DNA from: Roseiarcus sp963835955
GTDB taxonomy: Bacteria; Pseudomonadota; Alphaproteobacteria; Rhizobiales; Beijerinckiaceae
Assembly: GCA_963835955.1 (NCBI GenBank)
Contig: CAWIHZ010000026.1
Span: 62,001-126,000, forward strand
DNA length: 64,000 bases
Direction of reading: 5' to 3'
Every line of letters starts with the position of its first letter. Within the stretch, counting starts at the first letter, position 1. A model generated the notes under the pieces. It saw only the letters and a program-made list of their open reading frames with translations, did not search any database and was not told the DNA's origin. Made by a program: the position numbers and the translations under genes. Shown here piece after piece: positions 1 to 8,576 of the stretch.

Positions 1-17
1 AATCGAGACGTCAAACC

Positions 18-356
18 ATGGACGAAGCCGCAATCCCCTCCGAGCCGCCGAGCGCGACGGAACAGGCCGGCCCGGCGCAGGCCGCCGTCGTCCCCAACCT
101 GAGCGCAATCCTGTCAATCCCCGTCACCGTGCAGGTTGTTCTCGGCTCGACGTCGCTTCCGGTCGCCAGTCTGATGAAGCTCGCTCGCGGCGCGATCATC
201 TCTCTCGATCAGCGGGTCGGCGATCCGGTCGATGTCGTCGTCAATGGGACGGTGGTCGCGCGTGGCGAAATCGTCGTCATCGACGAGGTCAGCCAGCGCT
301 TCGGCGTTTCGCTGCTTGAGATCGTCGCCGGCGCCGGCCTCGAACAAGCCGCGTAG
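18..356 (+). CDS. fliN: Flagellar motor switch protein FliN
   Basis: FliN forms the base of the cytoplasmic C-ring, which reverses or stops the flagellar motor and docks the export ATPase complex. The 112-residue protein has an Ala/Pro-rich N-terminus of about 30 residues, then a single SpoA/FliN domain (residues about 35-105) with the typical segments IPVTVQVVLGSTSLPV, LARGAIISLDQ and VVARGEIVVID. The length is normal for an alphaproteobacterial FliN. It starts 18 bases into the window, so its promoter and any fliM partner lie outside. fliG follows 25 bases downstream on the same strand. Confidence 0.95.
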   Translation: MDEAAIPSEPPSATEQAGPAQAAVVPNLSAILSIPVTVQVVLGSTSLPVASLMKLARGAIISLDQRVGDPVDVVVNGTVVARGEIVVIDEVSQRFGVSLLEIVAGAGLEQAA

Positions 357-381
357 AGCGGGGATTGCCGGGGCGCGCGCC

Positions 382-1401
382 ATGTCCGAGACGACTATCC
401 AGGGCGAACGGGTTCTCAATGGACCAGAGAAGGCGGCGGCGCTGCTGCTGATGATGGGCAAGCCGCCAGCTTCACGCCTCCTGAAGCGCCTGGAGCAACC
501 TGACTTGAGAGCGGTTGTGCGCGCCGCCGCCGGCCTCGGCGCCGTCCCGGCGATGATGCTGGATCGCCTCGTCGAGGAATTCGCGGCCGACTTCTCCGCC
601 GGCGTCGATCTGCTCGGCGACGCCGGTCAAGCCAAGAACATGCTGAGCGACGCTCTTCCGCCCGAGCAGGTCGCCGAGTTTCTCGATTCCGCTCTCGGAC
701 AAGGCGAGGGCGTCGAAGTCTGGCAGGCGCTCGCGCGAACGCCCGAAGGCGCAATCGTCGCTTTGCTGACCTCCGAAAAGCCGGCGACCGCGACCTACAT
801 TCTCTCCAAATTCGATCCCGCTTTCGCCGCCAGGATTGTCGGCGCGCTTCCGCGGGATCGCCGCAACGCGGCCTTATGCGCGATGGTCGCCCCGATCGTC
901 GTGACGCCGCTCGCGGCGCAATTGGTCGAGGAGGCGTTGAACGACGTTCTGAAGAAGCCGAAGGCGTCAAGCGGCGGCTCCGATGGGCGTTCGCGCATCG
1001 CCGGCATCATCAACAGCCTCGACCCCGAGGAGGCGGAAGACGTCATGCGCGCGATCGGCGAGGCCCGTCCAAAGGACGCGGCCATCCTGAAGACGATGCT
1101 GTTCACCTTTAGCGATCTGCCGAAACTCTCCGAACGGGCGCGGGCGCTGCTGTTCGACCGCGCGTCGATCGATATCGTCGTGATGGCGCTCAGAGGCACC
1201 GACGCGGCGTTTCGCGACTCGGTTCTCTCTTCCATGCCGTCGCGCGGGCGGCGCCTGGTCGAGGGCGAACTCAACTCCGGAACCAACGCTCCGCCGCGCG
1301 ATATCGCCAAGGCCCGCAAGGCTATCGCCGACATCGTGCTGGGCATGTCGAGCCGCGGCGAAATCGAGCTTTACGCCCCGCCCGTCGACGATCTGATTTG
1401 A
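382..1401 (+). CDS. fliG: Flagellar motor switch protein FliG
   Basis: FliG is the rotor protein that contacts the stator and the MS-ring protein FliF. The open frame extends upstream to 232 over fliN, but the ATG at 382 gives the normal N-terminus (MSETTIQGERVLNGPEKAAA) and 339 residues, so I chose it. An N-terminal FliF-binding part, a middle domain and a C-terminal motor domain (from about residue 220, with LPKLSERARALLFDR) are all present. It is co-directional with fliN and flhB. Confidence 0.95.
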   Translation: MSETTIQGERVLNGPEKAAALLLMMGKPPASRLLKRLEQPDLRAVVRAAAGLGAVPAMMLDRLVEEFAADFSAGVDLLGDAGQAKNMLSDALPPEQVAEFLDSALGQGEGVEVWQALARTPEGAIVALLTSEKPATATYILSKFDPAFAARIVGALPRDRRNAALCAMVAPIVVTPLAAQLVEEALNDVLKKPKASSGGSDGRSRIAGIINSLDPEEAEDVMRAIGEARPKDAAILKTMLFTFSDLPKLSERARALLFDRASIDIVVMALRGTDAAFRDSVLSSMPSRGRRLVEGELNSGTNAPPRDIAKARKAIADIVLGMSSRGEIELYAPPVDDLI

Positions 1402-1503
1402 GTTCGACCGCGGCGCCGCGGTCGGGAGCCCCGCCTCGATGAATGAGGAGCGTCGTTTGATTCGGGCCGAAAGCGCGATTCCTCGGGACGTCGGCAGCCA
1501 GCC

Positions 1504-2589
1504 ATGAGCGCCGACATCGATCCTGACGACAAGACCGAAGAACCGACGGAGAAGCGGCTTCGCGACGCCATCGAGCGCGGGCAGATCCCGTTTTCGCGCG
1601 AAGCGCCGTTGTTCGCCTCGCTGGCTGCGGCGCTGGTGGCGCTTGTTTTCGTCATTCCGGGGCGTGCGGAAACGCTCCTGGCCGGCCTCGTCGGCCTTAT
1701 CGGCGATCCGGCCGGGTGGCGGATCGAGCGCGCAGAGGACATTGTCGCCCTTTCCGGGCCATTGGCCAGGGCCGCCGCGGGCTTTCTCTGGCCGACAGTG
1801 GTCCTGCTGATGGCGGCCGGCCTCGTCGCTTCGGTCGCGCAGGGGGCCCGCAGCATCGTGCCCGAACGAATCATGCCCGACCTAGCGCGCATTTCGCCGC
1901 GCGGCGGTTTTCGGCGGATGTTCGGGATGCGTGGCTGGACGGAATTCCTCAAGAGCCTCGTCAAGCTGACCACGGTCATCGTCGTCGCAGGAGCGATGCT
2001 GGTGGGTCAGAAGGCCCTTCTTTTGAGCGCGGTGGAGGCCGATCCGGGCACGTTGCCGCAGCGCATTCTCGATCTCATGGTCAAAACGATCGCAGCGGTG
2101 CTGGTCGCGACGCTCGCCGTCGCCAGCGCCGATCTCGTGTGGTCGCGCATCCTGTGGCGGCGCGACAACCGCATGAGCAAATACGAGCTGAAGGAAGAGC
2201 TCAAGCAAGCCGAAGGCGATCGGATGATCAAGGCCAGACTGCGCTCGCTTCGCCTCGACCGCTCGCGAAAGCGCATGCTTTCGGCGGTGCCGCGCGCCAC
2301 GATGGTCGTCGTCAATCCCACCCATTACGCGGTCGCTATGCGCTACGTACGCGCCGAGGGTGGAGCGCCGCTGGTCGTGGCCAAGGGCGCGGATCTCATC
2401 GCGCTTAAGATTCGCGCAATCGCCGAGAGTTACGCAATACCTGTCGTCGAGGATCAACCGCTCGCGCGCTCTCTTTACGCGGCCGTCGACGTCGACCGGC
2501 CGATCCCGGCGGAGTTTTATCGGGCGGTCGCCGAGATCGTGCATTTGATCCAGCAGAGGAACAGAGGATGGGCTCAAACGAGGCAATGA
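1504..2589 (+). CDS. flhB: Flagellar export gate protein FlhB
   Basis: FlhB is the switch protein of the flagellar type III export gate in the inner membrane. The 361-residue protein has the N-terminal signature DDKTEEPTEKRLRDA, four hydrophobic segments between about residues 35 and 215, and a cytoplasmic domain with the autocleavage motif NPTH at residues 271-274. Cleavage between Asn and Pro is known to switch export from rod/hook to filament substrates. The next gene starts inside its last 22 bases, which suggests translational coupling. Confidence 0.97.
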   Translation: MSADIDPDDKTEEPTEKRLRDAIERGQIPFSREAPLFASLAAALVALVFVIPGRAETLLAGLVGLIGDPAGWRIERAEDIVALSGPLARAAAGFLWPTVVLLMAAGLVASVAQGARSIVPERIMPDLARISPRGGFRRMFGMRGWTEFLKSLVKLTTVIVVAGAMLVGQKALLLSAVEADPGTLPQRILDLMVKTIAAVLVATLAVASADLVWSRILWRRDNRMSKYELKEELKQAEGDRMIKARLRSLRLDRSRKRMLSAVPRATMVVVNPTHYAVAMRYVRAEGGAPLVVAKGADLIALKIRAIAESYAIPVVEDQPLARSLYAAVDVDRPIPAEFYRAVAEIVHLIQQRNRGWAQTRQ

Positions 2590-3026
2590 ACCGGGCGGCT
2601 GCGCCGCGCCCGCGGGCGCGGCGCATCGTCGAACGCGAACAGATCATCGCCGACGCCCTGGTTGATGTAGCGAGCGAACTGAGGTTGACCGACGCGGCGG
2701 AGCTCATCTTGATGATCAGGAACGACCACGCCGCCAACATCGCCGATCTCGTCAATTCCTCCACCGAGCTTTTCTTCAAGCGGGGGACGCTCCGTTACGC
2801 CCTTTCCGCCAGCTTCAATGCGCCGTGGGACGCGACGCCGGTCGTCGAGATCGACATGGAGTTTCGCCATGCCAGCGTCTGCGCGTTCTTTCGTCTGACC
2901 ATCGGCCAGCGGCGCGCGGGAGTCGAGATCATCGACATTCTGTTCGATGAGCAGGGCCTCGACGACTGGACCAAGTCCGAGCGGCTTTCCGCCGCCTTCG
3001 CCAGCGCGCGGCTTCGCCCAAATTAG
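2568..3026 (+). CDS. Conserved-looking hypothetical protein in the flagellar operon
   Basis: I do not recognise the family. The 152-residue protein is soluble, without signal peptide or membrane segment. Its second half (from about residue 65) alternates charged and hydrophobic residues and reads like a compact beta-rich fold. It starts 22 bases before the end of flhB and is followed by flgB after about 70 bases, so it is very probably co-translated with export and rod genes. A role in flagellar assembly is inferred only from this position. Confidence 0.75.
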   Translation: MGSNEAMNRAAAPRPRARRIVEREQIIADALVDVASELRLTDAAELILMIRNDHAANIADLVNSSTELFFKRGTLRYALSASFNAPWDATPVVEIDMEFRHASVCAFFRLTIGQRRAGVEIIDILFDEQGLDDWTKSERLSAAFASARLRPN

Positions 3027-3096
3027 CCGCCGTAAGCCCCGTGCAAGGCGGCGCGCCCAGGATCGATCCCGCACCATCCGTGGGAAGCCCGCGCCT

Positions 3097-3474
3097 TTGT
3101 CGTCAATCTACCTTTTTCAGGTCGCCTCCCAGAAGGCCCAGTGGCTGTCGGCCCGCCAGACTGCGCTCGCCAGCAACGTCGCCAATGCGAGCACGCCCGG
3201 CTATCGCGCCGTCGACGTCAAGCCCTTTTCGGCCGTCCTCGACAATTCGCCGATCAAGATGGCGGTGACCAATAGCGCCGACCTGTCCCCGCCCCCATCG
3301 GCGCTCGATTCGTTCGGTGAGGTCGAAACCAATTCGCCGGAGGAGACCCTGTCGGGCAACACCGTCAACCTTGAACAGCAGATGATCGATCTCGGGAACG
3401 TCAATCGAGACTTTACCATGAGCGCCAACATTCGCAGGGCGTTCCACCAGCTCATTCTGTCGGCGTTGAAGTGA
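3097..3474 (+). CDS. flgB: Flagellar basal-body rod protein FlgB
   Basis: FlgB is the proximal rod subunit. No ATG precedes the conserved start of the protein. The TTG at 3097, with a GGGAAG stretch about 10 bases upstream, gives 125 residues beginning with the expected N-terminus (SSIYLFQVASQKAQWLSARQ) and the rod signature NVANASTPGYRAVDV. The C-terminal helix (FTMSANIRRAFHQLILSALK) is complete. The frame is open back to 2947, but those residues look like noise read over the upstream gene. flgC starts 6 bases after the stop. Confidence 0.88.
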   Translation: MSSIYLFQVASQKAQWLSARQTALASNVANASTPGYRAVDVKPFSAVLDNSPIKMAVTNSADLSPPPSALDSFGEVETNSPEETLSGNTVNLEQQMIDLGNVNRDFTMSANIRRAFHQLILSALK

Positions 3475-3480
3475 GCGGCC

Positions 3481-3901
3481 ATGCCGGATCCACTGCAAAC
3501 ATCGCTCCTGATCGCCGCTTCCGGCCTGCAGGCGGAATCGACGCGGCTTCGGGTCGTCTCCGAGAACATCGCCAACGCGCAGTCGACTTCGGCGGTCGCG
3601 GGCGGCGATCCTTACGCCCGCAAGACGGTTTCGTTCGAAAGCTCGCTGGACCGAGCGTCGGGCGCCAATCTGGTCCAGATCAAATCCATCGGAGTCGAAC
3701 TCGACGCCCTTCAAGCTCGAGCACGATCCGGGCAACCCGGCGGCGGATGCGAACGGCCTGGTCAAGATGCCGAATGTCGACATGCTGATCGAACTGGCCG
3801 ACATGAGAGACGCCAATCGCAGTTATGAGGCCAATCTTCAGGTCGCCAAGCAATCGGCCGAAATGCTGAGCACGACCATCGCATTGATGAAGGACGCTTG
3901 A
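3481..3901 (+). pseudogene. flgC: Flagellar basal-body rod protein FlgC, frameshifted
   Basis: FlgC is a proximal rod protein. The N-terminal half is normal (LLIAASGLQAESTRLRVVSE, then NIANAQSTS). After SIGVELD the reading frame is lost at 3703-3709. The correct C-terminal half (PFKLEHDPGNPAADANGLVK, PNVDMLIELADMRDANRSYE, ending in STTIALMKDA) continues one frame over to the TGA at 3899-3901. Restoring one GC in the tract gac-gc-ccc to give GACGCGCCC rejoins the halves without any other change. flgC is essential for flagellation, and the defect is of the same kind as in fliF, motB and fliK here, so I suspect a sequence error and an intact gene of about 140 residues. Confidence 0.9.
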
Positions 3902-3919
3902 GGCTTATTTGCCGACCGC

Positions 3920-3925
3920 AGGAGG
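3920..3925 (+). promoter_or_regulatory. Shine-Dalgarno site deciding the fliE start
   Basis: A full AGGAGG lies four bases before the ATG at 3930. This supports that ATG over the in-frame TTG at 3909, which would leave the ribosome site inside the coding region. Such a strong site is unusual among the genes of this cluster. Confidence 0.7.
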
Positions 3926-3929
3926 AAAG

Positions 3930-4232
3930 ATGATCGAAGGACTGTCGCCCCTGGGTTCCGCGCCCCCGAGCCTCGACGTCCGCGGCCCGCAATCGACAGC
4001 GGCCCCGTCGGGGGGAATGAGTTTTGAACAGGCGCTCGGCCAGGTGATCGGCGGAGCCGTCGACGCCCTGAAAACCGGCGAGGCCGTCGCCATCCAGGGA
4101 GTCGAGGGCGCGGCGACGCCGATGAAGGTTGTCGAGTCAGTGATGGAGGCGCAGCGGTCGCTTCAATCTGTCCTGGCGATACGCGACAAGGTCATCGGCG
4201 CCTATCAGGAGATCGCCCGCATGGCGATCTGA
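3930..4232 (+). CDS. fliE: Flagellar hook-basal body complex protein FliE
   Basis: FliE links the MS-ring to the rod and is an early export substrate. The 100-residue protein has the family pattern: a variable Ser/Pro/Gly-rich N-terminus, then an amphipathic helix with SFEQALGQVIGGAVDALKTG and the conserved end VVESVMEAQRSLQSVLAIRD, then KVIGAYQEIARMAI. The length matches the family (about 100). The start is set by the AGGAGG at 3920-3925. It lies between flgC and flgG, the standard rhizobial order. Confidence 0.95.
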   Translation: MIEGLSPLGSAPPSLDVRGPQSTAAPSGGMSFEQALGQVIGGAVDALKTGEAVAIQGVEGAATPMKVVESVMEAQRSLQSVLAIRDKVIGAYQEIARMAI

Positions 4233-4309
4233 GGCGCGGCGGCGCGCCTGCGGGCGGCGCCGGAGCGCGGCCGCGGAAGAAACTGTGCAAGGAAACAGGG
4301 GACGACAAA

Positions 4310-5098
4310 ATGAGAGCGCTTGCGATCGCGGCGACAGGGATGAGCGCCCAGGAGCAGAACCTGGAAGTCATCGCCAACAACGTCGCCAACATCAACACGA
4401 CCGGCTTCAAACGGTCGCGCGCCGAATTCACCGATCTCATTTACCAGACCGAACGGCTGATGGGCGTTTCCAACCGCGGCCGGGACGCAACGATACCCGA
4501 GGGCGCGCAGATCGGGCTGGGGGTCCGCACGGCGGCGATTCGCAGCGTCAATCTGCAGGGCGCCCTCACCAACACCGGCAATACGCTCGATCTTGCGATC
4601 AACGGGCGCGGCTGGTTTCAGGTGACCACCGCGAACGGCGACACCGTCTACACCCGCGACGGAGCGTTCAACACCAATCAGAACGGCCAGCTCGTCACCG
4701 TCGACGGCTATTCGGTGACGCCGTCGATCCTCGTGCCTGCGAACGCGACCAACCTCACCATCAGCCAGACGGGTCTGGTCTCGGTAACGGTTCCGGGGCA
4801 ATCGACGCCGCAGCAGCTCGGCCAATTGACGATCGCCAACTTCGTCAACGATGCGGGCCTCGAGGCCCTCGGCGGCAATTACTTTCAGCAGACCGAGGCC
4901 TCCGGCCAGCCGAACGTCGGCGTTCCCGGGGACACGGCCTTCGGAATCATCCAGCAGGGCTATGTCGAGGCCTCCAATGTCGATCCGGTGGTCGAAATCA
5001 CCAATCTGATCGCCGCTCAGCGGGCCTACGAAATGAATTCGAAGGTCATCCAGGCCGCCGACCAGATGTCCGGCACCATATCCAACCTGCGCGGCTAG
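4310..5098 (+). CDS. flgG: Flagellar distal rod protein FlgG
   Basis: FlgG builds the distal rod through the periplasm. The 262-residue protein has the rod/hook N-terminal signature (MRALAIAATGMSAQEQNLEV, then IANNVANINTTGFKRSRAEF) and the C-terminal motif NVDPVVEITNLIAAQRAYEM followed by NSKVIQAADQM, which pack into the coiled-coil core. The length equals the usual 260-262. flgA follows after 24 bases. Confidence 0.97.
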   Translation: MRALAIAATGMSAQEQNLEVIANNVANINTTGFKRSRAEFTDLIYQTERLMGVSNRGRDATIPEGAQIGLGVRTAAIRSVNLQGALTNTGNTLDLAINGRGWFQVTTANGDTVYTRDGAFNTNQNGQLVTVDGYSVTPSILVPANATNLTISQTGLVSVTVPGQSTPQQLGQLTIANFVNDAGLEALGGNYFQQTEASGQPNVGVPGDTAFGIIQQGYVEASNVDPVVEITNLIAAQRAYEMNSKVIQAADQMSGTISNLRG

Positions 5099-5122
5099 GC
5101 ATGAGCCCCGGAGATTGACTGG

Positions 5123-5596
5123 ATGACATCGATTCCGCGCCGGGCGGCGGTCAGGGCGGCTTTCGCCATATTGGCGGCGGTCTGCGGCGGCGCGGCCCTG
5201 GCGCAGGACGCCGGGGCGCCGACGCCGACCGTCGTCATCTATCCCGGCGACATCATCCGCGATGACATGATCGCCGACAATCCGCAAGGCGGGGTGCGCG
5301 ACAGTGCGGGGCCCTTCATTGAATCTCGCGCCCTCGTAGTCGGCAAGGTCGCGCGGCTGACCCTGCTTCCGGGTCACGCGATTCCCTTTACCGGAGTCTC
5401 CAATCGCAAGCTGGTCGCCAACGGAACCGAGGTCAAGCTCGTCTTCGCCGAGGGCGGTCTCGTCATCACGACCACCGGCGCGGCGCTGCAAGACGGCGCG
5501 ATCGGCGACGTCGTCAGAGTGCGCAACAGCGACAGCGGCGTCACCGTGTCCGGCGCCGTTCAGCCGGACGGTTCGGTCCGGGTAGGCGGTCGATGA
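5123..5596 (+). CDS. flgA: Flagellar P-ring assembly chaperone FlgA
   Basis: FlgA is a periplasmic chaperone for FlgI. The 157-residue protein has a signal peptide of about 27 residues ending in GAALAQ, then an SAF-type domain with VVIYPGDIIRDDMI, ESRALVVGKVARLTLLPGHA, and a C-terminal barrel (VKLVFAEGGLVITTTGAALQ, then VVRVRNSDSG). The short form lacking a long N-terminal extension is common in rhizobia. The flgI ATG overlaps its last codons (ATGA). Confidence 0.93.
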   Translation: MTSIPRRAAVRAAFAILAAVCGGAALAQDAGAPTPTVVIYPGDIIRDDMIADNPQGGVRDSAGPFIESRALVVGKVARLTLLPGHAIPFTGVSNRKLVANGTEVKLVFAEGGLVITTTGAALQDGAIGDVVRVRNSDSGVTVSGAVQPDGSVRVGGR

Positions 5597-6687
5597 GGCG
5601 CTTGCTGACATACGCGTTGGCGCTCTGTGTGGCGACGGCGCCGGCTGCGGCGGCGCGAATTAAGGACATTTCGGTCCTGAGCGGCGTGATGGACAGTCAG
5701 CTCGTTGGCTACGGACTCGTGGTCGGTCTTCAGGGCACCGGCGACACCCTGCGCAATACCCCCTTCACCGAACAGTCGCTGCAGGGGATGCTGGGGAACC
5801 TGGGGCTCGATTTGCACGGCATCTCGTTGCGCAACCGCAACGTCGCGTCGGTCATCGTCACCGCCGATCTGGAGGCGGGCGTGCGCGCCGGCTCCAGAGT
5901 CGACGTCACCGTCTCGGCGCTCGGAGACGCGCCCTCGCTGATGGGCGGAACCTTGCTGCTCACACAACTCCAAGGGGCCGACGGCGTCATCCACGCCAGC
6001 GCCCAGGGCGCCGTTTCGGTCAGCGGTTTCGCGACGGCTGGACAGGGCGAGACTCTTTCACAGGGTGTGCCGACCGCCGGGCGCATTCCTAACGGCGCCA
6101 TCGTCGAGCAGGGGATTCCAGAGCCTCCCGATCAAATGCGCTCATTGCTCGAGCTGAAGAACCCGGACTATGCGACCGCCGTCAGGATTGTCGACGCGAT
6201 CAACGCTTTCTCGTACGCGCGCTTCCGTGTTCACGCGGCATTCGAAGTCGACAGCCGCTCGGTCGAACTGTTCCGCCCGCGAAACGTCACCTTCGCGCGG
6301 TTCATGGCCGAGGTCGGCGAATTGCAGGTCCAGCCGGACATGGCCGCGCGCGTCGTTCTGGACGCGCGCACCGGCACGGTCGTGGTCGGACAGGACGTGC
6401 AGATTTCGACCGTCGCCGTCACCTATGGTACGCTGACGGTGCGCGTCGCCGAAGCGCCGCGCGTCTCCCAGCCAAATCCGTTCTCGCAAGGCAGAACCGT
6501 CGTCACGCCCAACACCACCATCGACGCCCATCAGGCGGGCGGCCCGATCGCGATCGTCGGCGGCTCGAGCTTGCGCATGCTCGTCAGCGGGCTGAACCGG
6601 ATCGGGGTGAAGCCGCCGGGAATCATCGCGATCCTTCAGGCGATCAAGACCGCCGGCGCCCTTCAGGCCGACATGGTGATTCAGTAG
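5593..6687 (+). CDS. flgI: Flagellar P-ring protein FlgI
   Basis: FlgI forms the P-ring around the rod at the peptidoglycan. The 364-residue protein has a short signal peptide (cut near APAAAARIKD), then the family signature LVGYGLVVGLQGTGDTLRN and the conserved C-terminal block ISGLNRIGVKPPGIIAILQA-like (here SGLNRIGVKPPGIIAILQAI). The length is standard. It overlaps flgA by four bases and is followed by motE, then flgH. Confidence 0.97.
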   Translation: MRRLLTYALALCVATAPAAAARIKDISVLSGVMDSQLVGYGLVVGLQGTGDTLRNTPFTEQSLQGMLGNLGLDLHGISLRNRNVASVIVTADLEAGVRAGSRVDVTVSALGDAPSLMGGTLLLTQLQGADGVIHASAQGAVSVSGFATAGQGETLSQGVPTAGRIPNGAIVEQGIPEPPDQMRSLLELKNPDYATAVRIVDAINAFSYARFRVHAAFEVDSRSVELFRPRNVTFARFMAEVGELQVQPDMAARVVLDARTGTVVVGQDVQISTVAVTYGTLTVRVAEAPRVSQPNPFSQGRTVVTPNTTIDAHQAGGPIAIVGGSSLRMLVSGLNRIGVKPPGIIAILQAIKTAGALQADMVIQ

Positions 6688-6748
6688 GCAAGGTCAGCCC
6701 AGCGCAAGCCGCGCCGCTGACGATGCAGGCCGATTCCGAGGCTGACGC

Positions 6749-7369
6749 ATGCCGATCCCCCTTTTCACCTGGAGCCCAGCGATGCGATCGAGCGGCGCGT
6801 CGCGGCGCCTCGGCCCTCTCATTTTCGCGACGCTTCTCGCATGGGCCGCGAGCGCCCAGGACGGCCGGGCGCACCCGCCGCAAAAGCCAAGAACAGTCAA
6901 CGAAAAGACAGTCAAGGAAAAGGCGAGCGGTGAAAAGACAACCGGCGAAAAGATAGTCGCCGCCGAGTCTCCGGCAACCGAAGCGAGCCGCTACTGCGTC
7001 AATGTCGCCCCGTCGGTCGCCGAGGCGCGCATTGCCTGGCAGATCAGACGCCTCAGCGACCTCGACGCTCAGGTCAAACAGCGGATCGCGGATCTCGAAA
7101 AGGCGGAGGCGTCCGCGCGCCAATGGGTTGACAAGCGCGAGGCGTTGCTCAGCGCGGCCAGCGACCAGTTGACAGCCATCTACGCCAAAATGGAGCCGGA
7201 GTTGGCGGCGCGGCAGATCAGCGACATGGACGATCGGATGGCCGCGGCCATTCTCGGCAAGCTCAAGCCCAGGGTCGCCAGCGCCATCCTCAACGAAATG
7301 GAGGCTGAGCGGGCGAGCAAGCTCGCCGCCATGCTCGCGGGCGCCGAACCGCGGGAAAAGAAGTCGTAA
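6749..7369 (+). CDS. motE: MotE-like periplasmic motility chaperone
   Basis: In rhizobia MotE is a periplasmic protein that helps fold or stabilise the stator-associated protein MotC. This 206-residue protein has a signal peptide or anchor (LGPLIFATLLAWAASAQDG), a basic linker with repeated pentamer-like units ending in EK (about residues 50-70), one cysteine at residue 83 that could form the dimer disulfide known for MotE, a coiled coil (about 90-140), and a C-terminal MgtE-N-like helical part (ARQISDMDDRMAAAILGKLK). The position between flgI and flgH is the rhizobial one. A start at the ATG at 6782 would give a more typical signal peptide. Its stop overlaps the flgH start. Confidence 0.85.
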   Translation: MPIPLFTWSPAMRSSGASRRLGPLIFATLLAWAASAQDGRAHPPQKPRTVNEKTVKEKASGEKTTGEKIVAAESPATEASRYCVNVAPSVAEARIAWQIRRLSDLDAQVKQRIADLEKAEASARQWVDKREALLSAASDQLTAIYAKMEPELAARQISDMDDRMAAAILGKLKPRVASAILNEMEAERASKLAAMLAGAEPREKKS

Positions 7370-8082
7370 TGCGGCCGCCATTGGCCTCTTTGACGCTTCT
7401 GAGCGCGCTCGCCCTCTCGGGGTGCTCAAACGGCCCAAACGAATTCATGCGCGAGCCCATATTCTCGCCGGTCGGCGCCGGCCTCTCCTCGGAGGAGACC
7501 GCCGGGATCCGGAACGCCCGGGCGCTCGCGCTCCCGCATCCCCCGCTCACCGGACCGCCCCCTTCGTTGTACAGTGAGCCGCGCATCAGCCACGTCGGCG
7601 ACATCGTAACCGTCCTCATCGCCATCAACGACAAGGCGACTCTCGATAACAGTTCCGGGCGTTCGCAAACGACCAAAGACGGCGTCGTGATCGACTACGG
7701 CTACAATAGCGGGTCGTCGTCATCCTCGTCCAACCAACCGGCGAAGATCACCGGCGATCTTTCCAACCTGTCGTCCACTGTCGGGCAGGGCAACATCGAC
7801 CGTTCGGAGCAGATCCAAGTGTCGGTGGCGGCTGTCGTCACCCGCGTTCTTCCCAACGGCAATCTGGTCATCTCCGGGTCGCAGGAAGTGCGGGTCAACT
7901 ACGAACTGCGTCAGCTGACGGTCGCGGGCATCGTGCGTCCGCTCGACATCTCGCTCAACAACACCATTCGCTACGACCATATCGCCGAGGCGCGCATCTC
8001 CTATGGCGGACGCGGCCGGCAAAGCGACTTCCAGCAACCGCCCTGGGGACAGCAGGTTTACGACACCCTCAGGCCGTTCTAA
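7369..8082 (+). CDS. flgH: Flagellar L-ring lipoprotein FlgH
   Basis: FlgH forms the outer-membrane L-ring bushing. The 237-residue protein has a lipobox (LALSGC, Cys at residue 19) for lipidation by Lgt/Lsp, the conserved SHVGDIVTVLIAINDKATLD, a Ser-rich loop (SGSSSSSSNQ), and the C-terminal motif RYDHIAEARISYGGRGRQSD. The length is typical. It overlaps motE by one base and precedes fliL. Confidence 0.96.
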   Translation: MRPPLASLTLLSALALSGCSNGPNEFMREPIFSPVGAGLSSEETAGIRNARALALPHPPLTGPPPSLYSEPRISHVGDIVTVLIAINDKATLDNSSGRSQTTKDGVVIDYGYNSGSSSSSSNQPAKITGDLSNLSSTVGQGNIDRSEQIQVSVAAVVTRVLPNGNLVISGSQEVRVNYELRQLTVAGIVRPLDISLNNTIRYDHIAEARISYGGRGRQSDFQQPPWGQQVYDTLRPF

Positions 8083-8093
8083 CCGGATGGATC

Positions 8094-8576
8094 ATGTCCG
8101 ATTCCGCCGTTGTTCCGGCCGATGCCGACGCAAAAGGTTCGTTGAAGAGATCGGCGATGGAGCTGGCGATCGCCGTGCTGCTTAGCGCGTGCGTGGGCGC
8201 GGCCTTCGAGGCCTACCATCCTGCCCCGGTGAGCGGGGCGGAGGGATCAGTCAAGCCTTCCGCCGTTGTCGCACCGCCACAGACCTCGGCGATCTACGAC
8301 CTGCCGGCGATCGTCACCAATCTGGGCTCGCCGCAAGAGACGTGGATTCGGCTCGAAAGCTCGATCGTCTTTGACCCGAAGACGTTGCCCCACCCCGAGG
8401 CCATGGCGGGTGAGATTGGCGACGACATCCTCGCCTATCTACGCACCGTTTCGCTGCGGCAGATCGAAGGACCGATTGGGCTCGAAGACATCCGCCAGGA
8501 TCTCAACGAGCGGGCTGCGACCCGCAGCGGCGGCAAGGTGCGCGAGCTCGTGATCCGTACCCTGGTGGTGCAATGA
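8094..8576 (+). CDS. fliL: Flagellar basal body-associated protein FliL
   Basis: FliL is a single-pass inner-membrane protein that surrounds the stator and supports torque. The 160-residue protein has one membrane segment (about residues 21-40, MELAIAVLLSACVGAAFEAY), a periplasmic linker, and a FliL domain with YDLPAIVTNLGSPQETWIRL and a conserved end LNERAATRSGGKVRELVIRT. The ATG of fliP overlaps its stop (ATGA), so the two are translationally coupled. Confidence 0.94.
   Translation: MSDSAVVPADADAKGSLKRSAMELAIAVLLSACVGAAFEAYHPAPVSGAEGSVKPSAVVAPPQTSAIYDLPAIVTNLGSPQETWIRLESSIVFDPKTLPHPEAMAGEIGDDILAYLRTVSLRQIEGPIGLEDIRQDLNERAATRSGGKVRELVIRTLVVQ

Noticed and set aside
3481..3901. Programmed +1 frameshifting as explanation for flgC and the others
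   Set aside because: The shift sites share no slippery codon or stop codon context; what they share is a missing GC in a GC repeat. The first of them in the cyclase also follows a long CG run. This points to sequence contraction rather than to recoding.
4205..5611. A 468-codon open frame on the - strand across flgG and flgA
   Set aside because: flgG and flgA on the + strand are certain from conserved motifs, so this is a shadow.
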